Source: Cellulosimicrobium cellulans
Lineage (GTDB): Bacteria; Actinomycetota; Actinomycetes; Actinomycetales; Cellulomonadaceae
Length of the DNA: 64,000 nt
Direction of reading: 5' to 3'
NCBI RefSeq assembly: GCF_016921195.1
Contig: NZ_JAFGYF010000008.1
Coordinates: forward strand, 62,001-126,000
Both the position numbers and the translations under genes were made by a program. The notes below the pieces were generated by a model, which saw only the letters and a list, made by a program, of their open reading frames with translations, was not told the DNA's origin and searched no databases. How positions within the stretch are numbered: the first letter of the stretch is position 1; each line of letters begins with the position of its first letter. Positions 27,587 through 36,224 of this stretch are shown here, piece after piece.

Positions 27587-29125
27587 GGCCACGCGCGACG
27601 TCTCCGTCCCGGACGCGCCCGACGCCTCCGGGCCGAGCCAGCGCACGGCGAGCAGGCACGCGTCGTCGTCCTCCGGTGCGCGCGCGACGACGGCCTCCAG
27701 AAGCTCCGTGCCGTCCAGCCCGGCTTCCAGCGCGTTCGTGACGATCTCCGCGAGCTCGTCGAGCGCGAGCGCGAGCGGGCGGTCACGCCGCTCGACGACC
27801 CCGTCGGTGAAGAGGAGCAGCAGGTCGCCCGGGGCGAGCGTGACGGCGTCGGCGACGCGCGGCGTCGTGCCCCGGACGCCCAGCGGGGTGGACCGTGCCT
27901 CCCACAGGTAGCCCGCCGACCCGTCCGCGCGCACGAGCAGCGGCGGGAGGTGACCGGCGCACGTGTAGCGCAGCACCCCCTCGCGCAGCTCGAGCTCCCC
28001 GTAGACGAGGCTCGCCATGAAGCCCGTCCCCGTCCGGTCGACGAAGCGGTCGAGCCGCTCCACCACCTCCTCCGGTGGCAGGCCCGTGTCCGACGCCGCG
28101 CGGACCGCCGTCCGGAGCTGCCCCATCGCGGTCGCGGCCTTGAGCCCGCGCCCCACCACGTCACCGACCGAGAGCGCGACGACGTCCGGGGCGACGCGGA
28201 AGGTGTCGTACCAGTCGCCGCCGACCTGGAGGTCGTGCACGCCTGGGCGGTAGCAGGCCGCGATCTCCACGTGGGGGTCGGCGACGATCCCGTCCGAGAG
28301 CATCGCGCCCTGCAGCTCGCTCGCGACCGACACGCTCTGCTCGTGCGTCGTCGCCCGGGCCAGCGCGAGCGCCGCGAGCTGCCCGGCCGCGGCGGCCGTA
28401 CCGAGGTCGACCGGTTCCGAGCCCGCCGCCCGGCGGGGCTCCAGTGCGAGGACGCCGAGCAGCGCCCCGGCCGTGCGCAGCGGGACGACGACGGTCCCGT
28501 CCGCGCGCACGCCCGCCTCGGCCAGCTCGTCGACCGTGGGGGCCGTCACCCCCGCCGCACCGCCCCAGCGCCGGAGCGGACCCCGCTCCTGGGGCGTCCA
28601 CAGCGCGGCGTCGCCCGCGCCGAGCATCGTCACCGCGGCCCGGAGCAGGACCCACGCGACGCCGTCGAGACCGGCGACGCTCGCGAGGTCCGCCGCGATG
28701 CCGTGCAGCAGCCGGACGCGGCGCTCGGCCTCCTCGGCCGCGCGCCGGGCGCCCACGAGCTCCTGCTCGAAGCGGGACCGCTCGCGTGCGCCCAGCATCG
28801 CGACCTCGACGAGGCGCTCGCCCCGGGCCTCGCGCCCGATCGCGGTGAGCAGCACCGGCTCTCGGCCCCGCGGCGTGCGCAGCTCGACGGCGACCTCGTC
28901 GACCCGGCCCTCGATGTGCAGGCGCGGGCCCAGGTGGGTCTCCCAGTAGATGCGGCCCCCCACCGTGAGCAGGTCCGCGAGCCGCCGCCCCGCGACGGCC
29001 TCCACGTCGGGCACGTCGAGGAGCCGCAGGAACTCGTCGTTCGCGTCGAGGACGCGCGCCTCCGCGTCGAGGAGCAGGAGCGCGACCGGCGCGAGCACCC
29101 AGCGCTCGCCCCGTGACATCACCAT
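27560..29125 (-). CDS. rsbP: RsbP-like PAS/GAF/PP2C serine phosphatase
   Basis: A 521-residue regulator. A PAS domain is at about residues 10-110 (LLLDAEARVLDANDEFLRLLDVPDVEAVAG). A short coiled coil follows (RSRFEQELVGARRAAEEAERRVRLL), then a GAF-like domain at about 140-290. A SpoIIE/PP2C phosphatase domain is at about 300-505, with metal-binding Asp in QVGGDWYDTF, SVGDVVGRG, LFTDGVVE and EDDDACLLAV. In Bacillus the RsbQ-RsbP pair activates sigma-B under energy stress by dephosphorylating an anti-anti-sigma factor. RsbP there lacks the GAF domain. The ATG overlaps the rsbQ stop by one base. Confidence 0.88.
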   Translation of the reverse strand: MVMSRGERWVLAPVALLLLDAEARVLDANDEFLRLLDVPDVEAVAGRRLADLLTVGGRIYWETHLGPRLHIEGRVDEVAVELRTPRGREPVLLTAIGREARGERLVEVAMLGARERSRFEQELVGARRAAEEAERRVRLLHGIAADLASVAGLDGVAWVLLRAAVTMLGAGDAALWTPQERGPLRRWGGAAGVTAPTVDELAEAGVRADGTVVVPLRTAGALLGVLALEPRRAAGSEPVDLGTAAAAGQLAALALARATTHEQSVSVASELQGAMLSDGIVADPHVEIAACYRPGVHDLQVGGDWYDTFRVAPDVVALSVGDVVGRGLKAATAMGQLRTAVRAASDTGLPPEEVVERLDRFVDRTGTGFMASLVYGELELREGVLRYTCAGHLPPLLVRADGSAGYLWEARSTPLGVRGTTPRVADAVTLAPGDLLLLFTDGVVERRDRPLALALDELAEIVTNALEAGLDGTELLEAVVARAPEDDDACLLAVRWLGPEASGASGTETSRVASADEEGAG

Positions 29126-29925
29126 CAGGCGCCACCGAGCCAGTCGCGCATCGCTTCCACGAGGAGCGTCGGGTGCGAGAGGTTGGGACAGTGCCCGACC
29201 GAGTCGATGACGACGAGCTCGCTCCCCGGGAGGTGCTCGTGCACGTACCGACCCACCGTCGGCGGGGCGATCACGTCCTCCCTGCTCTGCACGACGAGGC
29301 TCGGGGTGCGCACGCGCGCCAGGTCCGACCGGTTGTCGCCGAGGAACGTCACGCGCGCGAACTGGCGGGCGATCGCCGGGTCGTTCCGGCGGAAGACCTC
29401 CGCGAGCTCGTCGCCCAGCGCCGGGCGGTCGGGGTTGCCCACGATCACCGGCGCCATCGCCTGCGTCCAGCCCAGGTAGTTCGCGTCCATCGTCTCGAGG
29501 AGCTCGTCGATCTCCTCGGCGGAGAACCCGCCGCGGTACCCCTCGTCGTCGATGTACCGGGGGCTCGGCCCGACGAGCACCAGGCGGTCGACGAGGTCGG
29601 GCCGGTCCGCCGCGGCGAGGAGCGCGATCACCGCGCTCACCGAGTGGCCCACAAGGATCACGGGCTCGTCGGCGACGTCCTCCACGACCTCGATCATGTC
29701 CGCGACGTACCCCGCGAGCTCCGCGTGCCGCGCGGGGTCCCACGAGGCCGGGTGGGAGGCGCCGCACCCCGAGTGGTCGAAGAGCACGACCCGGTGGTCC
29801 GTCGCGAACACGGGCGCGACGAAGCGCCACATCGACTGGTCGCAACCGAAGCCGTGCGCGAAGACCATCGTCGGTCCGCCCGACGGTCCCGCGACACGCA
29901 CGTTGTTGCGTTCGCGCACGTCCAC
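29125..29925 (-). CDS. rsbQ: RsbQ-like alpha/beta hydrolase
   Basis: A 266-residue alpha/beta hydrolase very similar to Bacillus RsbQ: FAHGFGCDQSMWRFVAP, VGHSVSAVIALLA, VGPSPRYIDDEGYRGGF and IAPPTVGRYVHEHLPGS. The triad is complete (about S95, D217, H245). RsbQ is the positive regulator that supplies a small hydrophobic ligand to the PAS domain of RsbP. The next gene encodes exactly such a PAS phosphatase and is translationally coupled. The GTG at 29925 has TACGCT 7 nt upstream. Karrikin- and strigolactone-receptor-like hydrolases share this fold. Confidence 0.92.
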   Translation of the reverse strand: MDVRERNNVRVAGPSGGPTMVFAHGFGCDQSMWRFVAPVFATDHRVVLFDHSGCGASHPASWDPARHAELAGYVADMIEVVEDVADEPVILVGHSVSAVIALLAAADRPDLVDRLVLVGPSPRYIDDEGYRGGFSAEEIDELLETMDANYLGWTQAMAPVIVGNPDRPALGDELAEVFRRNDPAIARQFARVTFLGDNRSDLARVRTPSLVVQSREDVIAPPTVGRYVHEHLPGSELVVIDSVGHCPNLSHPTLLVEAMRDWLGGA

Positions 29926-30039
29926 GGGTCACAGCGTAGAGGGGAACCCGAACGGGTGAGCAGGACCGGCGCGGGTGAGATCGCTCCCGCCGGGGCCCGG
30001 CACGGCGATCGACCACCCCGCGCACGGCACAATGTCCTC

Positions 30040-30498
30040 ATGCGTGTCTCGGCGAAGGCTGACTATGCCGTGCGGGCGTGCGCCGAGCTCGCGGCGTCCC
30101 CCCACGGCGACCCCGTGCGGGCGGAGGACCTCGCGGCGGGCCAGGGCCTGCCCGTGAGCTTCCTCGAGCGCATCCTCGGCGACCTGCGCCGGGCGGGCAT
30201 CGTCGCCAGCGTCCGTGGTCGCGCCGGTGGTCACCGTCTTGCCCGACCCGCGTCCGAGGTCACCCTCGCCGACGTCTTCCGCGCGGTCGACGGACCGCTC
30301 GTGACCGTGCGCGACGAGCGCCCGCCGAGCCTCGAGTACGAGGGCTCCGCGGCCGCGCTCCTCGAGGTCTGGGTCGCCCTCCGCGCGAGCGTCCGCGACG
30401 TGCTCGACCGCGTCACGATCGACGACGTCGTGCGCCGCGACCTCCCCGACGACGTCCACGCCCTCGCCGCCCGCGCCGACGCCTGGGAGAACCCCTGA
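30040..30498 (+). CDS. Rrf2-family transcriptional regulator without iron-sulfur cysteines
   Basis: A 152-residue Rrf2 regulator (RVSAKADYAVRACAELA at the N-terminus, wing GIVASVRGRAGGHRLARPASEVTLADVFRAVDGPL). The cysteine cluster of IscR/NsrR/RirA types is absent; the corresponding region reads TVRDERPPSLEYEGS. It therefore resembles CymR-like sulfur regulators. It is followed by a TSUP exporter 160 bp downstream, the likely target. CACAAT lies 6 nt before the ATG, fitting a leaderless mRNA. Confidence 0.88.
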   Translation: MRVSAKADYAVRACAELAASPHGDPVRAEDLAAGQGLPVSFLERILGDLRRAGIVASVRGRAGGHRLARPASEVTLADVFRAVDGPLVTVRDERPPSLEYEGSAAALLEVWVALRASVRDVLDRVTIDDVVRRDLPDDVHALAARADAWENP

Positions 30499-30657
30499 CC
30501 CGCTGAGGCCGCGGTCGGGCTGTGAAGCTCGACCTGCCGCCTCGGAGCCCGTTAACACTGGCCCACGATGTGGTCGGCGCTTCACATACTGGACTCGTTC
30601 GGTCAACCTTGTCAGGACACGTCGGGGCCGACCCGGCCACCCGAGCAAGGAGACGCG

Positions 30658-31593
30658 GTGCGGACCCTCATCCTGCTGGCCCTCGTCGGCCTCGGTGCGC
30701 AGCTCGTCGACGGCAGCCTCGGCATGGCGTACGGCGTGACGTCGACGACGCTCCTGCTCGCGATCGGGACGAACCCCGCGGCGGCGTCGGCGACGATCCA
30801 CCTGGCGGAGATCGGGACGACGCTCGCGTCGGGTGCGGCGCACTGGCGGTTCGGGAACGTGGACTGGAAGGTCGTCGTGCGCATCGGGGTGCCGGGCGCG
30901 ATCGGGGCGTTCGCGGGAGCGACTTTCCTGTCGAACCTGTCGACCGAGGTCGCCGCCCCGGTGATGTCGCTGCTGCTCCTGGGGCTCGGCGTGTACGTGC
31001 TGACGCGGTTCACGTTCGTCGGGCTGCCGAAGGGTCGCCAGGGCCTGCCCCTGCGCAAGCGGTTCCTCGCCCCGCTCGGCCTGGTCGCGGGCTTCGTCGA
31101 CGCCACGGGCGGCGGCGGGTGGGGGCCCGTCGGGACGCCGGCGCTGCTCGCCTCGGGACGCATCGAGCCGCGCAAGGTCATCGGCTCGATCGACACGAGC
31201 GAGTTCCTCGTCGCGGTCGCCGCGTCGCTCGGCTTCCTCGTCTCGCTCGGCTCGCAGGGCATCGACCTGCTGTGGGTGGGCGCGCTGCTGCTCGGCGGCC
31301 TGGTCGCGGCCCCCATCGCGGCCTGGCTCGTGCGGCTCCTGCCGCCGCGGATCCTCGGCTCGGCGGTCGGCGGCGTCATCGTCCTCACCAACGTCCGCAC
31401 CCTGCTGCGCTCCGACTGGGTCGACGCGAGCGGCGCCGTCCAGGGCGTCGTGCTCGGACTGGTCGCCGTCGTGTGGGCCGCCGCCGTCGCCTGGTCCGTC
31501 CGGGCCCACCGCCGCGCCGTCGCGCTCGAGCCCACGGAGCCCGCGCCCGTATCCGCCCCCGCCGCCCCCGACCCACAACCCGCCGCCCCCTGA
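30658..31593 (+). CDS. TSUP (TauE/SafE) family exporter, probably for sulfite/organosulfonate
   Basis: A 311-residue membrane protein with eight or so transmembrane helices and the duplicated TSUP motif (GAQLVDGSLGMAYG in the first half, AGFVDATGGGGWGPVGTP in the second). The family moves sulfite or sulfonate-type anions. Together with the preceding Rrf2 gene it forms a likely sulfur-stress unit. The GTG at 30658 has an AAGGAG SD. The C-terminal 30 residues are Pro/Ala-rich and cytoplasmic. Confidence 0.88.
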   Translation: MRTLILLALVGLGAQLVDGSLGMAYGVTSTTLLLAIGTNPAAASATIHLAEIGTTLASGAAHWRFGNVDWKVVVRIGVPGAIGAFAGATFLSNLSTEVAAPVMSLLLLGLGVYVLTRFTFVGLPKGRQGLPLRKRFLAPLGLVAGFVDATGGGGWGPVGTPALLASGRIEPRKVIGSIDTSEFLVAVAASLGFLVSLGSQGIDLLWVGALLLGGLVAAPIAAWLVRLLPPRILGSAVGGVIVLTNVRTLLRSDWVDASGAVQGVVLGLVAVVWAAAVAWSVRAHRRAVALEPTEPAPVSAPAAPDPQPAAP

Positions 31594-31610
31594 CCCCCCT
31601 CACCCGCGCG

Positions 31611-31688
31611 CGAGCATGCGGTTGCTGCCCGTCGTCGGGTCAGGACGGGCGGTATCCGCATGGTCGGCCGGCGACGACCGCATGCTCG
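31611..31688. repeat. Complex palindrome between convergent genes
   Basis: Outer arms CGAGCATGCGGT (31611-31622) and ACCGCATGCTCG (31677-31688) are perfect complements. A third partial copy, CCGCATG, lies at 31656-31662, and inner CCCGTC/GACGGG arms sit between. It fills nearly all of the 95-bp spacer between the TSUP and amidotransferase stops. It may act as a bidirectional terminator or be a small palindromic repeat. Confidence 0.6.
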
Positions 31689-32423
31689 TCAGGCGCGCGC
31701 GTAGCGGCGGACGAACGCCGCGAGGATGCGGTGCGGGTGCCGGACGGCGCCTCGGCGGACGGTCGCCTCGACCTCGCCCGCGGTCTCGGGCGGGAAGTAC
31801 CCGTAGTCGCGGTAGACGCCGATGCGCGTGAGGATCCCGTCCAGGTCCAGCTCGGGGTGGAACTGCGTGGCGTAGAGGTTCTCCTTGACCCGGAACATCT
31901 GGACCGGGCACGCGTCCGACGTCGCGAGCAGCACCGCGTGCGGCGGCAGCTCCCGCACCGCCTCCTTGTGCCCGACGTACGCCTCGAACGCGTCGGGCAG
32001 GTCGGCGAGCAGCGGGTCGGCGCGGCCCTCGGCCGTGAGCCGGATCGTCACGGCCGAGATGGGCTCGGCGTAGGTGTCGTCGAGGACGGCGCCCTCGTGC
32101 AGGCCGAGCGTCCCGACGCCGTAGCACGCGCCGAGGAACGGGACGTCGCGCTCGACGATCTCGTCGAGGAGCGGAGCGAGCTCCCGTTCGACGCGGCGCT
32201 GCACCGGGGACTTGTCCGCCTCGGGCAGCGACGAGTCGAACGGGCTGCCGCCGACGATCACCCCGGAGTACGCGTCGAGGTCGATCGCCGGCAGCGGTCC
32301 TGCCTCCATCCGGACGCGGTGGAGCGCGTCCGTGCCGAGCCCGGAGTACCGGAGCACGGCGTCGTGCTCGCCGTCCGCGGCGGGGTCCTCCGCCCGCGAC
32401 GCGAGCAGCAGGAACGGCCTCAT
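31689..32423 (-). CDS. Class I glutamine amidotransferase (GuaA-like, stand-alone)
   Basis: A 244-residue stand-alone glutaminase domain. The nucleophile Cys is in FLGACYGVGTLGLH, and the His of the triad in ATQFHPELDLDG. It resembles the GMP-synthase amidotransferase-like proteins that are often annotated as glutamine amidotransferase and whose partner is unknown. The ATG at 32423 is supported by TAGCGT 7 nt upstream. It is convergent with the TSUP gene. Confidence 0.88.
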   Translation of the reverse strand: MRPFLLLASRAEDPAADGEHDAVLRYSGLGTDALHRVRMEAGPLPAIDLDAYSGVIVGGSPFDSSLPEADKSPVQRRVERELAPLLDEIVERDVPFLGACYGVGTLGLHEGAVLDDTYAEPISAVTIRLTAEGRADPLLADLPDAFEAYVGHKEAVRELPPHAVLLATSDACPVQMFRVKENLYATQFHPELDLDGILTRIGVYRDYGYFPPETAGEVEATVRRGAVRHPHRILAAFVRRYARA

Positions 32424-32482
32424 GCGCGCCACGCTAGGTGCGCCTCCGCGGCCACACCCGCGGTGGGCGGGTGGACTGGGGC

Positions 32483-33289
32483 TCAGCTCCAGCGGAAGAG
32501 CCTCACGGCGAGCGGGAGGAGCACGGCGGTCCAGGCGGCCATCACGACGAGCTGGAGCGTCGGGACCTCCGTCTCGAACCAGCCCGCCGACATCGCCTGG
32601 GCGGCGGCCCCGAGCGGGGAGAACTGGCCGATGTCCCGCACGACGTCGGGCATGATCGGGCCGGGCGTCCACATGCCCGAGAGGAAGAGCATCGGGAAGT
32701 AGACGAGGTTCCCGATCGCCGACGCGGTGCTGCCCTTGGCGGCGACCGCCGCGACGACCATGCCGAGCGAGAGCATGGACAGGACGGTGAGGACGAAGGC
32801 CAGCACGACCGTCAGCGGGCTGACGGGCGCGGCGAGGCCGAACACGACCTGACCCACGACGAGCGCGAGCGCGGAGGACACGGCGATCGCGCCGAGGTTG
32901 ATGAGCAGGTGGGCGACGACGACGCCCTGCGGGCGCATCGGGGTCGTCGACAGCCGGCGGAGCAGCCCCTTCTCACGGGCGGTCGCGAAGGTCACGGGCA
33001 TCGTCGTCAGCGCGGGCGTCGCGACCGCGGCGGCGAGGACGATCGGGACGTAGGTCGCGATCGCCGTCAGGCCGTCCCAGGGCGCGCCCGCCCCGGTGAT
33101 CGGTTCCCGCATGCCCGGGATCGCGAGCCCGACGCCGACGAGCAGGACCGTGGGGAACACGAGCGCGAAGAACACGGCCGTGCCGTCGCGCAGGAACAGG
33201 CGGGTCTCGGTCCTCAGGAGCGTCCCGAAGCCCCGCCACCCCGAGCGGGCGGTGGGGACGCGGGTCAAAGTCGTGGTCGCGGCGGTCAT
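32483..33289 (-). CDS. ABC-2 type transporter permease
   Basis: A 268-residue permease with six hydrophobic helices and the ABC-2 pattern (TLLRTETRLFLRDGTAVFFALVFPTVLL at the N-terminus, GNLVYFPMLFLSGMWTPGPIMP near the C-terminus). It probably dimerises and partners the ATPase whose stop overlaps its start (ATGA). The substrate is unknown; daunorubicin-type or lipid exporters share this fold. Confidence 0.88.
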   Translation of the reverse strand: MTAATTTLTRVPTARSGWRGFGTLLRTETRLFLRDGTAVFFALVFPTVLLVGVGLAIPGMREPITGAGAPWDGLTAIATYVPIVLAAAVATPALTTMPVTFATAREKGLLRRLSTTPMRPQGVVVAHLLINLGAIAVSSALALVVGQVVFGLAAPVSPLTVVLAFVLTVLSMLSLGMVVAAVAAKGSTASAIGNLVYFPMLFLSGMWTPGPIMPDVVRDIGQFSPLGAAAQAMSAGWFETEVPTLQLVVMAAWTAVLLPLAVRLFRWS

Positions 33290-34344
33290 CGTGCGCCTCC
33301 CTCGTGCGGGGCCGCGGAGTCCGCGGCGTGGTCGTAGGTCCGGCCGGTCACGGCGACGAACACGTCCTCGAGCGTCCGCGTGACGGTCCGGACGTCGTCG
33401 GGCACGACCTCCTGCTCGGCGAGCGCGAGCACGACGGCGAGCAGCACCCGGCGCGTCCCGGTCACCTCGATCTCGCGCCCGTCCACCTCCACGTGCTCGA
33501 CGTCGGCGAGGCCGGCGAGGGTGTGGAGCGCCAGGTCGTGGCTGGCCGGGGGCACGCGCAGGCGGACCGTGCGCGACGTGTCGACGGAGTCGATGAGCTC
33601 CGCGGGCGTGCCCTGCGCGACCACGCGGCCGCCGTCGATGACGACGAGCCGGTCGCACAGGCGCTCCGCCTCCTCCATGAAGTGCGTGACGAGCAGGATC
33701 GTCACGCCACGGTCCCGCACGCGCTCGACGAGGGCCCAGGTCGCCCGGCGGGCGGCCGGGTCGAGCCCGGTGGTCAGCTCGTCGAGGACCGCGACGCGCG
33801 GGTCGCCCACGAGCGCGAGCGCGATCGACAGGCGCTGCTTCTGCCCGCCCGAGAGCTTGCCGAACGCGACGCGCCGGTGCTCGGTCAGGTCGAGGAGGTC
33901 GAGCAGCTCCTCGACGTCCGACGGCGCCTCGTAGAACGACGCGAAGAGGCGCAGCGCCTCCTCGACCGTGATCCTGTCGTGGAGCGCGGCCTCCTGGAGC
34001 TGGACGCCGACGGCGTCGCGCACCGCGGCCGGGTCGGCCTGCGGGTCGACCCCGAGGACGCGGACCACGCCGCCGTCCGCCTCGCGCAGGCCGGCGAGGC
34101 ACTCGACCGTCGTCGTCTTGCCGGCACCGTTCGGGCCGAGGATGCCGAAGATCTCGCCCGGCGCGACGGTGAAGCTGACGTCCTCGACGGCGACCTTGCG
34201 GGCGTCAGAGCCACGGGGCCCCGGGTAGGTCTTGCGCAGGTTCCGGACCTCGACGACCGGGGACGTGCTGGCCGACGAGGCGCCGGTCGGGGCGGACGAC
34301 GCGACGATCGCGGCGCCGGTGGGCGGTGGGGCGGCGGTGCTCAT
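33286..34344 (-). CDS. ABC transporter ATP-binding protein (partner of the permease at 32483)
   Basis: A 352-residue ATPase. After a Ser/Ala/Pro-rich lead of about 40 residues come Walker A GPNGAGKTTT, the signature LSGGQKQRLS, Walker B VAVLDELTTGLDP (Leu-Thr-Thr instead of the usual Glu-Pro-Thr), and the H-loop VTHFMEEAERL. The C-terminal 80 residues form the regulatory extension typical of ABC-2 exporters. It is placed 84 bp after the membrane protein gene at 34429-35220 and may belong to the same operon. Confidence 0.9.
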   Translation of the reverse strand: MSTAAPPPTGAAIVASSAPTGASSASTSPVVEVRNLRKTYPGPRGSDARKVAVEDVSFTVAPGEIFGILGPNGAGKTTTVECLAGLREADGGVVRVLGVDPQADPAAVRDAVGVQLQEAALHDRITVEEALRLFASFYEAPSDVEELLDLLDLTEHRRVAFGKLSGGQKQRLSIALALVGDPRVAVLDELTTGLDPAARRATWALVERVRDRGVTILLVTHFMEEAERLCDRLVVIDGGRVVAQGTPAELIDSVDTSRTVRLRVPPASHDLALHTLAGLADVEHVEVDGREIEVTGTRRVLLAVVLALAEQEVVPDDVRTVTRTLEDVFVAVTGRTYDHAADSAAPHEGGAR

Positions 34345-34428
34345 GGTGGCCTCCTGGAGGGTGTGCGCCACCCACGGACGGCGCGACGCGCCGCCCGGGA
34401 GGGCTTCGGTGCGGGCGCTCCGGGCTGG

Positions 34429-35220
34429 TCAGGCGCTCGCGCTGGCGGCGAACTCGACCGGTTGGATCGCGACGCCCCGCAGGACGACGCGCAGGAGCAG
34501 AGCGGCGAGCACGACCCCGAGCGCCCCGCCGAGGACGGCGAGCGCGACGGGGGTGCCGTCGAGACCGACGACGCGCGCGAGCGCGTGGCCGAAGAACCCG
34601 GACCGCAGGAAGATCTCGCTGACCACCACGGGGACGAGCGACGCGAGCACGAGGAGCACCCCGCGCAGGAACCCGAACCCGTAGAAGCCGGCGGCGATGA
34701 CCATCCCGGCCAGGTAGTACACGACGCAGAAGAGCCCCTCGACGAGCATCGCCAGGCCCACCTGCGAGCCGTCGACGTAGAGCTGCGCGAGCTCCGGCTC
34801 GGTCGACCACCCGGAGCGGCGGAACAGCGCCCACTCGCCCCACTTCACGAGCGCCGTCGCGACGCCGAACGTCATCCCCGACACGGCCGCGCCGATCCAC
34901 AGCCCGTGCGTGTACGAGCGGCGCGTGCCACCCGACGCGACGTGCACGGCGATCGTCATGAGGGGCAGGATGATGCCCATCACGAACAGGAAGAACTTCG
35001 CCGAGCCGGCAACTCCTCCGACCGCCTCGATGCTCACGTCGTCGTTGCGCTCCATGATCCAGAGCACGAACGCCCCGACGGCGAGCGCGATGGCCCAGAA
35101 CCCCACCCCGACGTACCAGGTGCCACCGATGAAGTACCCGGCGACCGCCCTGACGCCGCGCCGGTGGGCGGCGGACTCGAGGGCGCGGCGCTCGGCGCTG
35201 CGGTGGGTCGTGGTGGTCAT
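34429..35220 (-). CDS. Membrane component of a YtrA-type ABC operon
   Basis: A 263-residue protein with about six hydrophobic segments and no family motif I can name with certainty. It begins in an ATGA overlap with the ATPase gene at 35217-36224, so it is the likely permease for that ATPase. The layout of a YtrA-like GntR, an ATPase and a membrane protein is the known arrangement of acetoin/antibiotic-responsive ytr operons and their actinobacterial relatives. Confidence 0.75.
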   Translation of the reverse strand: MTTTTHRSAERRALESAAHRRGVRAVAGYFIGGTWYVGVGFWAIALAVGAFVLWIMERNDDVSIEAVGGVAGSAKFFLFVMGIILPLMTIAVHVASGGTRRSYTHGLWIGAAVSGMTFGVATALVKWGEWALFRRSGWSTEPELAQLYVDGSQVGLAMLVEGLFCVVYYLAGMVIAAGFYGFGFLRGVLLVLASLVPVVVSEIFLRSGFFGHALARVVGLDGTPVALAVLGGALGVVLAALLLRVVLRGVAIQPVEFAASASA

Positions 35221-36224
35221 CGCGCCGTCTCCGTCTCGGCCTCGGAACCCGAGCGCCCGTTGCGCGTCAGGTGGACGAACAGGTCCTGCACGGGGACGGC
35301 GCCGACCTCGAGCCCGGCCTCCACGGCGGCGGCGCGCTCGTCGTCGGCGAACGCGCCGAAGAGCGTCACCTGCGCCGTGCCGCCGAGCCGCTGGCGGGCG
35401 AGCACCGCGCGACCGGCCGCGTGGCGCTCGACCACCTCGGCAGGGCCGGTGAGGCTCACGCCCCGGGCCCGGACGTCGTCGGCGTTCTCGGCGAGCAGGA
35501 CGCGCCCCCGGTCGATGATGACGACGTCCTCGAAGAGGCGCTCCACCTCGGTGATGAGGTGGCTCGACAGCAGGATCGTGCGCGGGTGCTCGGCGTAGTC
35601 GGCCACGAGAGCGTCGTAGAACGCGTAACGGCTCGGGGCGTCCATGCCGAGGTAGACCTCGTCGAAGATCGTCAGGGGTGCGCGCGAGGCCAGGCCGATG
35701 ACCGCCCCGAGCGCGGACCGCTTGCCGCGCGACATCTGGGTCGGCTTCTTGCGGACGTCCACCTCGAGCTCGTCGAGCAGGCGCGCGGCGAGCTCGGCGT
35801 CCCAGTGCGGGCGCAGGTCGGCGTAGTACGCGAGCGTGTCGCGTGCCTTGTCCGCCTCCCACACGTCGCCGCTCTCGCGGACGAGCTGCGTGTGCATGGT
35901 CGCCCACACGTTCTCGAACGGGTCCTCGAGCTCGCCCGCGGGGCCGACGCGCACCGTCCCCGCCGTGGGGCGGCGGAAGGCCGCGAGCAGGGCTGCGAGC
36001 GTCGTCTTCCCCGCGCCGTTGCGCCCGAGGAGGCCGGTGATGACGCCGGGGCGGACCGTGAGCGTCGCGCCGTCCAGCGCCGGGACGTCGTCGCTGCGCG
36101 GGTAGCGCACGACGACGTCGCGCACCTCGGCGGCGAAGGGCTCCGGGGCTGCGGATGCGGTCCGGGCGGACGGGTTCTGGTCGGGGGTTGTACGGCGGGC
36201 GGGCCGGGCGGTCACGGGTCTCAC
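35217..36224 (-). CDS. ABC transporter ATP-binding protein (YtrA-associated)
   Basis: A 335-residue ATPase with Walker A GRNGAGKTTL, a degenerate signature (MSRGKRSALGAVIGL in place of LSGGQ), Walker B LTIFDEVYLGMDAP, and H-loop SSHLITEVERLFEDV. The altered signature and EVYLGMD motif are typical of the ABC proteins encoded beside YtrA-type GntR regulators. The start is taken as GTG 36224, which overlaps the gntR stop (GTGA). A second GTG at 36215 is possible. Confidence 0.87.
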   Translation of the reverse strand: MRPVTARPARRTTPDQNPSARTASAAPEPFAAEVRDVVVRYPRSDDVPALDGATLTVRPGVITGLLGRNGAGKTTLAALLAAFRRPTAGTVRVGPAGELEDPFENVWATMHTQLVRESGDVWEADKARDTLAYYADLRPHWDAELAARLLDELEVDVRKKPTQMSRGKRSALGAVIGLASRAPLTIFDEVYLGMDAPSRYAFYDALVADYAEHPRTILLSSHLITEVERLFEDVVIIDRGRVLLAENADDVRARGVSLTGPAEVVERHAAGRAVLARQRLGGTAQVTLFGAFADDERAAAVEAGLEVGAVPVQDLFVHLTRNGRSGSEAETETAR

